Assembly: GCF_001039355.2 (NCBI RefSeq) | Contig: NW_019775536.1 | Coordinates: 633,543 to 697,542, forward strand | Direction of reading: 5' to 3' | Source: Lingula anatina | Lineage: Eukaryota; Brachiopoda; Lingulata; Lingulida; Lingulidae | DNA length: 64,000 bases | In this document: one piece after another, positions 30,826-42,153 of the stretch | How the letters are laid out: the number at the start of each line of letters is the position of its first letter | How positions within the stretch are numbered: the stretch's first letter is position 1 | The notes under the pieces: generated by a model | Seen by the model: only the letters and a program-made list of their open reading frames with translations | What the model was told of the DNA's origin: nothing | Database searches by the model: none | Position numbers and translations under genes: made by a program

Positions 30826-31800
30826 CTAAGTTACAGACCTCAGTTCCGAGGGGTACCAAGTCTAAGCATGTAATTATGACGTCACATACTGATCCCTTAC
30901 TTCTCACCAATTCAACCCCCGTAAGCCCAACCATAACGTAGAAAAAACAAATTTTTTCAAACCAACCTTATGTGAGAATAACATATTACTTAAAACAATT
31001 TTTAAATATTTTTATGGAAATTGAGTTCGAGTAAAAGTTTATGTAAGTGTCCGCGCTGAAAGAGAAGTGATAGAAAGAGTTTGAAGTAGAAAGCATAATA
31101 CATTCTTATCTTAAAAATATATATATTTTTAAAAATGTAAAAATATCTACAACTTACCTTTCTAAATGAGAAAACGTTAGTATAAAGATTCATATCCATT
31201 AAGAGACGTATCCTCGCAGAATGTGTATCCTATAAATGTCAAAATGACGTATGCGCCGAGGCCCTTTAAAAATTATTCCGTATTTCTGGCACGCTGTCGC
31301 ATGAACGAAGTATAATGCCTTGTTTCCCGTAGAGCGAAGATTCTGAATTTAACCAGGGGAATTCCATACAGCCAAACACTATAATCGTCGTAGATATCCG
31401 TATTTTTGTGGCGGAAAGTTGGTTGAGCAGCGTACTAACGTAGTTTCTGGACCGAATTCCCAAAGGGGTAAAATTCCGAGGAATAGTTTCCAAGAAATGT
31501 GATGGCAACGCTCGTTACTTAACTTAACGACGAGCTTTCTTTGTCAATTTTCATCTGACCAGAGGACCCATCATCAAGCCGGCTCTGGATTCAACCTGAA
31601 TTTCGAGAAATTTTTCTTCGGGAAATGATATACAAACAAGATGTACAGACGCACAGACGTTCGATGAGCGATCGCAGTCCAAATAGTTCCATGGTTATTG
31701 GAATGGAGGAAAATTGAAATACAGGGTTAAGACGGAAACTTCCGACAACTTGACAACCTTGAAACTGTTAGATAGCGCTGTAGACAGTTGTTACAACCCT
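30826..31800. other. Non-coding DNA
   Basis: No gene is supported. The sequence is AT-rich up to about 31200, then more balanced. Confidence 0.45.
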
Positions 31801-32072
31801 CAAATGTAGGTAAACAGGTAGAGTTTACTTTGAGCTCTGTACACGACTCCTAGAGGTTAGGTCGAAGGGCAATCCGCGTGCGCTCTTTGCCTGTCCTGCT
31901 GGTCACATAAAAGGCAAGATGGCGCCGGTGAACAGCAATAATCTTGGTAAACTGTTTGCGTCAGACATTTCCATGTGAGATGAACAGTGCAGGGTCGTTT
32001 GGCCGTACACCACTTCTCTGTGAGACGCGAACACTGCCTGTCTGAAGTTTCCCTAACTTGTCTTTCCTTCGT
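31801..32072 (+). promoter_or_regulatory. Possible core promoter, plus strand
   Basis: CATAAAAGGC (31906-31915), a TATA-like box, is directly followed by AAGATGGCG (31916-31924), a YY1-type start-site word. The 60 bases upstream are GC-balanced. A 19-codon frame opens at the ATG inside the YY1 word and closes at 31978. The INTS6 upstream region has the same CATAAAAGGC and ATGGCG words. No downstream gene is recognised on this strand, so the promoter call is tentative. Confidence 0.25.
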
Positions 32073-33662
32073 TTCTGTGAATCGATTTATTAGAGGATGG
32101 TGGCTCGGTTGTATGCTAAATCTTTCACAGAAGGGGAAAGCCTCGTATCTTACGTCTCCGTCCTCATTTTCAACTGAGCCTTTTTATTCTCTTTTTGACG
32201 TGAAGATGTTTCGGGTAGGTCCTCTGTCCTTTCGTTTAACAATTTTAGATATGTGTTTTTACAACTTTAAAAAATCAAAATGTAAATGATGTCTAACCTT
32301 CGGTAAAACTTGCCCGGACTAACGTATTCGTGAATTGATCCCAGACGCAATTCGAATATAAATTACAGCTAGTATTCCTCGTAATTCTTTGAATATCAGG
32401 TGTCGTAATTTGCCCATCGCATTTCAGAGTCATCATTCTTTTTGTTTAACATAAATCTTAGGTCTTGTTGCTTAGTTTTCCAAAAAAATATATATTGCAG
32501 AAACGGTTTCTCGCGTATTGCCTGAAGTAATGTGGTACTAAAACTATAGATATCGAGAATCGACATCGTAAATTATTTAGCAAGCCACTGATCTCGTTTT
32601 CAAGACCACAGAAGTGTAGCACCAAGGAAGTGTAGGAACCTATTCATGTAGCAGTTTTTCCTCCTTTTTCAAAACTGAAGTTTTATTTGTAGATCTTATA
32701 GTTACATTTCCTTTTGACAACTAACCTTTTTAGAACTAAACTTTTTTTCCAAAAAGATGATCGTCACCCGAAGGATGGTTCAATTTTCACAAGCGAAGAC
32801 TGCCGACCTTTGCGTCCCTAGCGTCAAAATGTAATAAAACGAGATAGAGATTTCGAAGAGGACTTATACACCTTGTGTCACCAAAACATATATGGAACTA
32901 AAAACCGAAGTCAGTTATTGGTTTGCTTTTCGAAAAATTTCATAGACTGCACCCAAATATTGGCTATTTAGCAAGAATCATCTGCCTTCATTGTCTTTCA
33001 TAAGTGGAAGCGCAGCTTCGTGGATCTAGTTTTCAACCAATCACAAGAAGATCAGACGATCTTGGAATCTTCTGGAAGTCTCTAGAAAGAATAAAAAAAC
33101 GGAAAAACATGTACACTGAAAAAGTTGTAATTGTTAAACGTTTACACCTGAAATAACATAAACATTAACAACATTAACTACTGGTTTTTAAAACAGACTT
33201 TCTTTTTTAAAAGAGAGAGCAAACGGCCTTAAAACGTTTTAATCCAACTGCCACATCTCTTTTTAATAGTAAAACAGATTTTTAATCGATGACTTTTAGC
33301 TTCCGTTTTTAATTTAACCTTATTGGGCTACAGAGTGGGGGGTGGGTTCGGAGTGGGGTGACGGACCCCCATCCCTCCCTCCCTCATTCATAATAACGCA
33401 TATACTGTAGTCAAATACCCTGTAATTTGTCCTTTCTATACTTAATAATGCATTTTCATTGAAGACTATCATTAGTCTACTGTGGCAATTCCTGTATTAA
33501 ACAACCCAGTGGTCATTTTGACCGGTATTCCTTGAAAAGATCAGAATATCTACTTGCAGCGCCACAGCGCCCACGGCAGCCATTGTTGTGTGGAAAAAAA
33601 AGAACTATTTATATCCTGTTGATTTCATACCTGATGAATCCCGTCAATGAATTTCGTGAAAA
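32073..33662. repeat. 1590-base direct repeat, copy 1
   Basis: This segment recurs at 33664-35253 after a single N. Everywhere I compared the two copies (both ends and several interior stretches) they are identical. It contains no supported gene; the open frame near its start is duplicated with it. Identity plus a one-N joint points to two overlapping contigs that were not merged, rather than a real duplication. Confidence 0.9.
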
Positions 33663-33663
33663 N

Positions 33664-35253
33664 TTCTGTGAATCGATTTATTAGAGGATGGTGGCTCGGT
33701 TGTATGCTAAATCTTTCACAGAAGGGGAAAGCCTCGTATCTTACGTCTCCGTCCTCATTTTCAACTGAGCCTTTTTATTCTCTTTTTGACGTGAAGATGT
33801 TTCGGGTAGGTCCTCTGTCCTTTCGTTTAACAATTTTAGATATGTGTTTTTACAACTTTAAAAAATCAAAATGTAAATGATGTCTAACCTTCGGTAAAAC
33901 TTGCCCGGACTAACGTATTCGTGAATTGATCCCAGACGCAATTCGAATATAAATTACAGCTAGTATTCCTCGTAATTCTTTGAATATCAGGTGTCGTAAT
34001 TTGCCCATCGCATTTCAGAGTCATCATTCTTTTTGTTTAACATAAATCTTAGGTCTTGTTGCTTAGTTTTCCAAAAAAATATATATTGCAGAAACGGTTT
34101 CTCGCGTATTGCCTGAAGTAATGTGGTACTAAAACTATAGATATCGAGAATCGACATCGTAAATTATTTAGCAAGCCACTGATCTCGTTTTCAAGACCAC
34201 AGAAGTGTAGCACCAAGGAAGTGTAGGAACCTATTCATGTAGCAGTTTTTCCTCCTTTTTCAAAACTGAAGTTTTATTTGTAGATCTTATAGTTACATTT
34301 CCTTTTGACAACTAACCTTTTTAGAACTAAACTTTTTTTCCAAAAAGATGATCGTCACCCGAAGGATGGTTCAATTTTCACAAGCGAAGACTGCCGACCT
34401 TTGCGTCCCTAGCGTCAAAATGTAATAAAACGAGATAGAGATTTCGAAGAGGACTTATACACCTTGTGTCACCAAAACATATATGGAACTAAAAACCGAA
34501 GTCAGTTATTGGTTTGCTTTTCGAAAAATTTCATAGACTGCACCCAAATATTGGCTATTTAGCAAGAATCATCTGCCTTCATTGTCTTTCATAAGTGGAA
34601 GCGCAGCTTCGTGGATCTAGTTTTCAACCAATCACAAGAAGATCAGACGATCTTGGAATCTTCTGGAAGTCTCTAGAAAGAATAAAAAAACGGAAAAACA
34701 TGTACACTGAAAAAGTTGTAATTGTTAAACGTTTACACCTGAAATAACATAAACATTAACAACATTAACTACTGGTTTTTAAAACAGACTTTCTTTTTTA
34801 AAAGAGAGAGCAAACGGCCTTAAAACGTTTTAATCCAACTGCCACATCTCTTTTTAATAGTAAAACAGATTTTTAATCGATGACTTTTAGCTTCCGTTTT
34901 TAATTTAACCTTATTGGGCTACAGAGTGGGGGGTGGGTTCGGAGTGGGGTGACGGACCCCCATCCCTCCCTCCCTCATTCATAATAACGCATATACTGTA
35001 GTCAAATACCCTGTAATTTGTCCTTTCTATACTTAATAATGCATTTTCATTGAAGACTATCATTAGTCTACTGTGGCAATTCCTGTATTAAACAACCCAG
35101 TGGTCATTTTGACCGGTATTCCTTGAAAAGATCAGAATATCTACTTGCAGCGCCACAGCGCCCACGGCAGCCATTGTTGTGTGGAAAAAAAAGAACTATT
35201 TATATCCTGTTGATTTCATACCTGATGAATCCCGTCAATGAATTTCGTGAAAA
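33664..35253. repeat. 1590-base direct repeat, copy 2
   Basis: Second copy of the segment at 32073-33662, abutting the N at 33663. On its right side it continues into unique sequence (ATATCTTTGC), while copy 1 stops at the N. That asymmetry is what an unmerged contig overlap would give. Confidence 0.9.
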
Positions 35254-35789
35254 TATCTTTGCAAAATCACCCAGTGGTAAGTGACATTTTCAGCATAAAG
35301 AATCATTTGGCGATCCGCGTGTGGGAAGTGTTTCCTTGTCGTAAGACTGCAGACAGACGATCAACATGAGTTCGGTGCTCTTATCATATCATATACAAAG
35401 TCATTCTAACTCTGTGCCTATCACAGCACATACAAGGTACTTTACCGACAATACAGCACCAATGGAAATCCAGGAAACGGGGGATATTTCAAATTATCAC
35501 TCATATAGACTTACAGAAGGAACAGACTGCCCGTATTACAAAACAGAAAAGCAGAAGCTCTAAAATACATTACGTATTGTCTGTAATAAAAGGAGCATTG
35601 TCCTCTCTCCGGGAGTTGATCAACCAGTGTATAGGTAATCAATGTATGGCATTATTATATGTGAATTGAATGGAGAATACCTGTATGGTGTAATTTAAGC
35701 GAGACTGACATCCACCCTGCGTATGTTCTGTCTGAATAAAATCCGTTTTCACGTCCAGTGGTGCAGTTTTCTGTCCCGTCCGAGGTTGA
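35254..35789. other. Non-coding DNA
   Basis: No gene is supported. A strong donor-like AGTGGTAAGTGA occurs at 35272-35283 on the plus strand after a short open stretch, but no matching acceptor or protein similarity is evident. Confidence 0.4.
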
Positions 35790-35858
35790 GTACCCTCTAT
35801 CAGGGTTACAGATTGAATTTATCTCTACATTTTCACAGAAATGCCAATGGCTTATTAT
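35790..35858. mobile_element. FB-3 MITE fragment
   Basis: It begins GTACCCTCTATCAGGGTTAC and continues with AGATTGAATTT, CACAGAAATG and AATGGCT words that align with the intact FB-3 copy at 20198. No right terminus is found, so it is truncated or decayed. Confidence 0.5.
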
Positions 35859-36085
35859 GTGCACTTTTTTAGTCTAGCGAGAATTGACGCCATCACTCAG
35901 TTGGCCTCAGGTGGAGTGAACAGTTTGAGAAGTTGACAACTTACCGGTATGGTTATTACATAAGGAAATCACTTTAACAGAGCCTCCACTCGACACAACC
36001 GATAATACAGACTGATCTTGATAAGTGCTAGGGGCACATGAAAGAGAATTAAAAACCTGAAGCATAATAACGTGTAAAAGACACT

Positions 36086-36491
36086 GTTACACCTAGCGTA
36101 TAGCACTAACATTTGAGAAAAATTGACCACACTTTGACAAACGCAAGGAGTTCGTTGACTTGCGTCGTACACGTCTCGCATACCTGGAGGGAGATAAAAA
36201 TGTTTTGAGCATGTCCAAAACCAATTTCATACGCTGCTTGTACTCTCTACCAGGGCAACAGTTTGATTTTCCACAGATATTCACAGATACGTCTCTAGAT
36301 AAATAGACAGTCATTTGGCCCTGTGTGGATTTTTCCGTTTTTCCCTATTTAATCTGTCGCCCTGGTACGCTGCTTGTAGCCAACCTTCATTTTAAAACGG
36401 TGGAAACAGGATGATTTCATACGCTCAAAGGTGTGCGTATAATCAATGTCACATAAGGTGCTCATAAGTACCTCTTTACGCTAGGTGTGAC
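36086..36491. mobile_element. FB-4 MITE interrupted by an FB-3 element
   Basis: The outer ends are inverted: TTACACCTAGCGTATAGCAC at the left and TACGCTAGGTGTGACC at the right. The sequence just inside each end matches the intact FB-4 element at 38242-38495 (TTTTGAGCATG, TTTCATACGCTCAAAG). It is longer than the intact copy because a 124-base FB-3 element (36243-36366) sits in its middle. Confidence 0.7.
36243..36366. mobile_element. FB-3 MITE nested in FB-4, with target duplication
   Basis: It starts CTCTCTACCAGGGCAACAG and ends CTGTCGCCCTGGT, so the ends are inverted (CCAGGGCAACAG against CCAGGGCGACAG). It is flanked by the direct repeat ACGCTGCTTGTA at 36231-36242 and 36367-36378. The FB-4 copies at 38.4 and 40.0 kb show the unoccupied site with one copy of the equivalent word, so the direct repeat is a real target-site duplication. 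Confidence 0.8.
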
Positions 36492-36798
36492 CAGGAGCAC
36501 ATCCAGAATTATTCGAAGGGGGGTCCGCGGATGCGAAGCCGATTCCCCCCCCCTCCCCCGGTCCGCTGAATGGCCCCGAAAAATTGGGTATTTTAGAGGG
36601 CGAATGGTGCCATTTGGTACAGTTTTGTACTATAAATCAGCTAGTCAAAATTCTAATTCAAAGAGGGAAATATGAGTGTGAGTTTTTTCAGATACCGAAG
36701 GGGTTTCCACCACTAGACGTGACAGACCAGCCTTTAGACCTATCAAACTGGTGCGATACAGATAAATCTGTATCAATCTCTGTGAAAAAGACCTAAAA

Positions 36799-37063
36799 CT
36801 GCGTTCCCATTAACCCATCGTACTAGCTAGAACGATCTAACTCAGCGGGGCTTCTTGATAAAGTGCTTTCAGTGTTATCAGCTTTATTGTCTGGCACGCC
36901 CCCTTGAGTAACTATGTGGTAACTAACTATCGTAAATCACCCCCTAGCAGCTTGAATCGGCGTGCCAGGCATTTAAGTCGCTTACACTGAATCCAATTTA
37001 TCGAGAATCTTCACAGAGGTAGGCCGATCCAGCTAGTGCAATGGGTTTGTGGGAACGCTCCCC
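36799..37063. mobile_element. Foldback MITE, family FB-2
   Basis: It begins CTGCGTTCCCATTAACCCAT and ends with the inverted form (ATGGGTTTGTGGGAACGC). The two arms match along most of their length, including TTCAGTGTTATCAG against TTCAGTGTAAGCGA. They meet at the inner pair CTGGCACGCC and GGCGTGCCAG, around a loop of roughly 60 bases. It shares this design with 30591-30825. No coding capacity. Confidence 0.75.
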
Positions 37064-37560
37064 AAAAGTCCAATTTGTGCCGATTACCTACAGCCCTCCA
37101 CGTATATTTCCCGCTTTATATGTGTTGCATTATTTCCAATAAGATCAATTAGTTTATTAGTATTTATACTTGACATATGCTGTTCCTACTTCTATATCTT
37201 TTCAATTTCACTTTCTCTATTTATTTTTCTGTGTAATTTGTGTTATAGCTTACTGTGGATCAAATATACCGAAACATCTTGTTTACTTTTTTCTGATAAA
37301 TATTGCGAACGTTCAGCCCGCTTCTAGTTCTCCCCTATATTATCTCTAACAAGTCCACACAGGCAGCATTAAAAGGGACGTTTATAAAGAAATTTTAGAC
37401 GCCCGGCTGAGTTAATATATCATTTGTAAGCATCATATTATTTGAGGACTAATAAACACCAGTAGCCCACAGAAAGTCTTCCTCGAAAAGAAGGACTAGG
37501 TCTAGCATTATTATTTGTGATCTATTTCTGGACTCGTAATGTCTAATACAGGATCATAAC
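37064..37560. other. AT-rich non-coding DNA
   Basis: I see nothing gene-like here. The 92-residue frame at 37049-37327 is an AT-rich, hydrophobic chance frame. Confidence 0.45.
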
Positions 37561-37762
37561 GCTGGCAATGACGACGTTACGTCCTTCTCACGAGGACTTG
37601 AGCTGGTCACTTGAGCTGGTCACATAGGCTGGACATTGACTGGTCAGGCCATCGATAAGGTGACCCAGTGACCAGCAGAAGTCCACGAGATCTTGGACGA
37701 ATGGAGCGAATTTGTTTTATTCGTCCTTATTCGTCCAAGACGTGATGCAACGTCGCCATAGT
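37561..37762. mobile_element. Inverted-repeat element, unclassified
   Basis: The outer ends resemble inverted copies (GACGACGTTACGTCC against GACGTGATGCAACGTCGCC reversed). Inside, GGACTTGAGCTGGTCACTTG pairs with GTGACCAGCAGAAGTCC, and TCTTGGACGAAT pairs with ATTCGTCCAAGA. It looks like a nested-hairpin MITE. Only one copy is in the window, so the family is not proven. Confidence 0.45.
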
Positions 37763-38137
37763 ATTATATTAATCATCTATTGACATTCATTACAAGTTCA
37801 CAAACAGATTACTGATTTTGTGTAAATATCACTTCAGGATAAGCTACCAATCGCCAGAGTGACAAAGATCCCCGATGACTAGTCGACAAACATCAGTGAA
37901 CGATTTCCTCCGCAGTGGCTCTGAAGCACGCGAAGAGGCCCCGAGGAGGGTGGTTTAGAGCAAATACTAGGGATTTAGGTGCCATTTCTACTGTACTATC
38001 TACCACGACTCTCTGTATGTCCGTCTGTCTGGCTGGCTATCCGGTGGCTTTCATAATGTAGAAGGGACGAATATGGAAATATTCAATACCTTGGTGTGAA
38101 CGGTAATACGAGGGTGGTTATAAAGGTTTGAGTTTGA

Positions 38138-38180
<43 letters not shown>

Positions 38181-38241
38181 CACACAAAGCTCGTCGATCA
38201 AAATGACTTTCTCTCTCACACACACGTTCGGTAAAGCAGTA
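37763..38241. other. Non-coding DNA with an AAT microsatellite
   Basis: No gene is supported. An AAT run lies at about 38139-38177. Confidence 0.5.
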
Positions 38242-38495
38242 TCACACCTAGCGTATAGCACTAACGTATGAGAGAAATTACCCATACGCAGACAAACTTT
38301 TGTCGTTTTCGCTGGCAAACGTTGGTTCATATAGGCCTACTTGAAGAAAGTTTTGAGCATGTTTAAAAACAATTTCATTCGCAGCTTTTATCTTCATGTA
38401 AAAACTGAATGTAAACAGGCTAATTTCATACGCTCAAAGCTGTGCGTATTACTGATGTCATATACGATACTCGTACGTGTTTTCGCTAGGTGTGA
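38242..38495. mobile_element. MITE, family FB-4 (intact)
   Basis: A 254-base element bounded by the perfect 12-base inverted repeat TCACACCTAGCG / CGCTAGGTGTGA. A subterminal ATACGC-type pair also occurs. It has no transposase. The target duplication is not evident. Confidence 0.75.
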
Positions 38496-39041
38496 CAGAG
38501 CCTTCAACGCCCGTACCCCGGCGTAAGCTTAAGAATACTAACTTCTTTAAAAAAAGGTTTAAACTGGCTTTAAAGGATTGGGATGAATCATTACAGTCAT
38601 TTGTTAGCGGGGACGTAATCTGTCCTCCTTTCCCTCATAACTGATCACCTGAACAAAGTAAACAAATCAAACTCGTAACGGCGCGCGACGTCACGTTAGT
38701 GTGATGCTCACAGTTAAATGCACTCAGTCCCTCGCTGTTCTCTCACCTAGTGCAGAAATGGGTCCTTGGCACTATTTAAAGCGACCAGCTGAACTTGAAT
38801 GTCCGTGAATCCTTCGTGGTTTGACTTGTGCTCTCATACGTAGCTTTTGAATTAACCTGGACTAGCAATAGGTCTTCTTCTTACTGTGTACGTACTCAAA
38901 GGCGCTTGGAGAATTCGGAGTGAACGGTGCGGAGAGAGGACGCCGATTTCACGCAGCAGCACGAAGGTCTGTAAGACGTAGATAACCATTTCTTTCTCTG
39001 TCTTCATCGCCATTATACAGAATCAAAGGAGAACAAAAAAA
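38266..39041. repeat. 776-base direct repeat flanking a gap, copy 1
   Basis: It matches 39904-40678 with three differences that I could find: an A/G near 38408, an extra T near 38696 and a T/C near 38718. It contains most of the FB-4 element. Copy 1 ends exactly at the N run and copy 2 begins exactly after it. Confidence 0.88.
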
Positions 39042-39903
39042 NNNNNNNNNNNNNNNNNNNNNNNNNNNNNNNNNNNNNNNNNNNNNNNNNNNNNNNNNNN
39101 NNNNNNNNNNNNNNNNNNNNNNNNNNNNNNNNNNNNNNNNNNNNNNNNNNNNNNNNNNNNNNNNNNNNNNNNNNNNNNNNNNNNNNNNNNNNNNNNNNNN
39201 NNNNNNNNNNNNNNNNNNNNNNNNNNNNNNNNNNNNNNNNNNNNNNNNNNNNNNNNNNNNNNNNNNNNNNNNNNNNNNNNNNNNNNNNNNNNNNNNNNNN
39301 NNNNNNNNNNNNNNNNNNNNNNNNNNNNNNNNNNNNNNNNNNNNNNNNNNNNNNNNNNNNNNNNNNNNNNNNNNNNNNNNNNNNNNNNNNNNNNNNNNNN
39401 NNNNNNNNNNNNNNNNNNNNNNNNNNNNNNNNNNNNNNNNNNNNNNNNNNNNNNNNNNNNNNNNNNNNNNNNNNNNNNNNNNNNNNNNNNNNNNNNNNNN
39501 NNNNNNNNNNNNNNNNNNNNNNNNNNNNNNNNNNNNNNNNNNNNNNNNNNNNNNNNNNNNNNNNNNNNNNNNNNNNNNNNNNNNNNNNNNNNNNNNNNNN
39601 NNNNNNNNNNNNNNNNNNNNNNNNNNNNNNNNNNNNNNNNNNNNNNNNNNNNNNNNNNNNNNNNNNNNNNNNNNNNNNNNNNNNNNNNNNNNNNNNNNNN
39701 NNNNNNNNNNNNNNNNNNNNNNNNNNNNNNNNNNNNNNNNNNNNNNNNNNNNNNNNNNNNNNNNNNNNNNNNNNNNNNNNNNNNNNNNNNNNNNNNNNNN
39801 NNNNNNNNNNNNNNNNNNNNNNNNNNNNNNNNNNNNNNNNNNNNNNNNNNNNNNNNNNNNNNNNNNNNNNNNNNNNNNNNNNNNNNNNNNNNNNNNNNNN
39901 NNN
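39042..39903. other. Assembly gap (862 N)
   Basis: A run of N bases between two near-identical copies of one 776-base segment. The long open frame called across it is only an artefact of N translation. Confidence 0.99.
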
Positions 39904-40678
39904 GTATGAGAGAAATTACCCATACGCAGACAAACTTTTGTCGTTTTCGCTGGCAAACGTTGGTTCATATAGGCCTACTTGAAGAAAGTTTTGAGCATGT
40001 TTAAAAACAATTTCATTCGCAGCTTTTATCTTCATGTAAAAACTGGATGTAAACAGGCTAATTTCATACGCTCAAAGCTGTGCGTATTACTGATGTCATA
40101 TACGATACTCGTACGTGTTTTCGCTAGGTGTGACAGAGCCTTCAACGCCCGTACCCCGGCGTAAGCTTAAGAATACTAACTTCTTTAAAAAAAGGTTTAA
40201 ACTGGCTTTAAAGGATTGGGATGAATCATTACAGTCATTTGTTAGCGGGGACGTAATCTGTCCTCCTTTCCCTCATAACTGATCACCTGAACAAAGTAAA
40301 CAAATCAAACTCGTAACGGCGCGCGACGTCACGTAGTGTGATGCTCACAGTTAAACGCACTCAGTCCCTCGCTGTTCTCTCACCTAGTGCAGAAATGGGT
40401 CCTTGGCACTATTTAAAGCGACCAGCTGAACTTGAATGTCCGTGAATCCTTCGTGGTTTGACTTGTGCTCTCATACGTAGCTTTTGAATTAACCTGGACT
40501 AGCAATAGGTCTTCTTCTTACTGTGTACGTACTCAAAGGCGCTTGGAGAATTCGGAGTGAACGGTGCGGAGAGAGGACGCCGATTTCACGCAGCAGCACG
40601 AAGGTCTGTAAGACGTAGATAACCATTTCTTTCTCTGTCTTCATCGCCATTATACAGAATCAAAGGAGAACAAAAAAA
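39904..40678. repeat. 775-base direct repeat flanking a gap, copy 2
   Basis: Second copy of 38266-39041. It starts mid-way through an FB-4 element whose left terminus is missing (the right terminus is at 40122-40133). Continuation past 40678 is unique. The few substitutions suggest the other haplotype of the same locus. Confidence 0.88.
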
Positions 40679-40980
40679 TAATAACAGCGACGCTGAAGTG
40701 TTTAAACGACACCGCACGCTTCGTTCCAGAGATATACGGGCTGTGAGAGGGCGGCGATCACAGCCGGGACGTGGCGACCTGCGTCTCTCCCTCTCTCAAC
40801 GGTCTCTCCAACACGAACTGTGGGAGGTACGTTGTTCGTAACGGGAAATAACAACTAGCATGAAAAGAGATCCATAATCATATTCGACAGGATGATAACC
40901 GCAGCCATTTAATTCTTTGTTTCTTTTCATTGGTCGTTTTTGTGAGTCTCTGAAATGCAAGCTTTTGTGTATTTGAAGAG
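40679..40980. other. Non-coding DNA
   Basis: A GC-balanced segment without a supported gene. It lies just right of the gap-flanking duplicate. Confidence 0.4.
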
Positions 40981-41570
40981 GGAACAATGCGGCGCTATGA
41001 TTGAGTACAGGGGGCCTTCAATGCGAGTAGATAACCAACAAAAGCGAAGCGTTTTCAAATGCAAAAAGATATTCGAGTGACTTAAGTTCAGTCGCATAAG
41101 GAAATATAGGTTCTTTTGTCGAGGCTATTCATCCACTATCAGAGGACCGTTCTGATAAATTTCCCTTTGGAATAGGCGCAAACAAAACATATTATTGGCA
41201 TTCAATGCTCCCCGGCTAATGCGGCTCTTCGTTTTCAATGCGAGCCTCGTCTTGCGTCAAAGCGTTGAACGCGCTTGAATACGCGGTCTTTAAGTAGCGG
41301 GACCGGACAATGCAGCGTTTCTCCGGGGTTTAATGCGGCCTATTAAGCACCTCTGTGTTGGATTTAATAACATCTAGTACTTGCTTTCAAGACATTTCCG
41401 CAAATAAGTTCAGTGTGACTGCGTTATGTATTCACGTATCCGTTAATCTCGTCAACCCCGGGGTTAAACACAATATGATTAGCATTGAAATGCGGATTGA
41501 AAATCAACTTCGCAATTCTTATGTTAGATATTTAACTCTCTCGCTTAATTACGCCCGTTGAATGCGAATC
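40981..41570. promoter_or_regulatory. Cluster of AATGCG words
   Basis: The hexamer AATGCG occurs seven times on the plus strand, at 40986, 41020, 41218, 41237, 41332, 41489 and 41561, mostly preceded by TTC, TT or G. Near-matches (CAATGCAGCG, CAATGCTCC) lie between them. The copies are not in tandem register. It may be a decayed repeat or a multi-site regulatory element. Confidence 0.35.
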
Positions 41571-41846
41571 GAGGTAAAGAAGTATCAGTGATAATTTCAA
41601 AGGGGCATAATGAACTATGTGATTTTGAACAATGCCTTCTACTTCAAGACGAGAGAGAAAGATCGAAGCTAGCCTGCTCTGAAGACCGCAGTTTTTTCGT
41701 CAAGAGTAGGTTGAGAGAGCAATGCGTTTGTTTTCACATGGCACGCGTGTTTGTTTATGCGCGTGTGTAGGCAAAATGAAAAGAAAATGTTAGGATTACT
41801 TAGGGTTGTTCAACGCGTCGAAAAGGAGAGAAGATATAAGAGCCCG

Positions 41847-41897
<51 letters not shown>

Positions 41898-42110
41898 AAA
41901 GATCGGAAAAGAAGAGTACAGCAAATAAATAAATTAATTAATTAAGTAATTAAAATACAAAGAAAACAGTAACAGCTGTTAAACGTCATATACTCACGAT
42001 GATCTAACTATCAGACGGGACGATGAAATTGGACGTACTACACTTTTCTAAACAGAATATAGGCCTACTATATTATTTCTGTCTCTCTCTCACACACACA
42101 CGCGCGCGCG

Positions 42111-42153
<43 letters not shown>

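Noticed and set aside
38949-39968. Long minus-strand open frame of 339 codons
   Set aside because: Most of it is the N run; the ends are ordinary repeat sequence.
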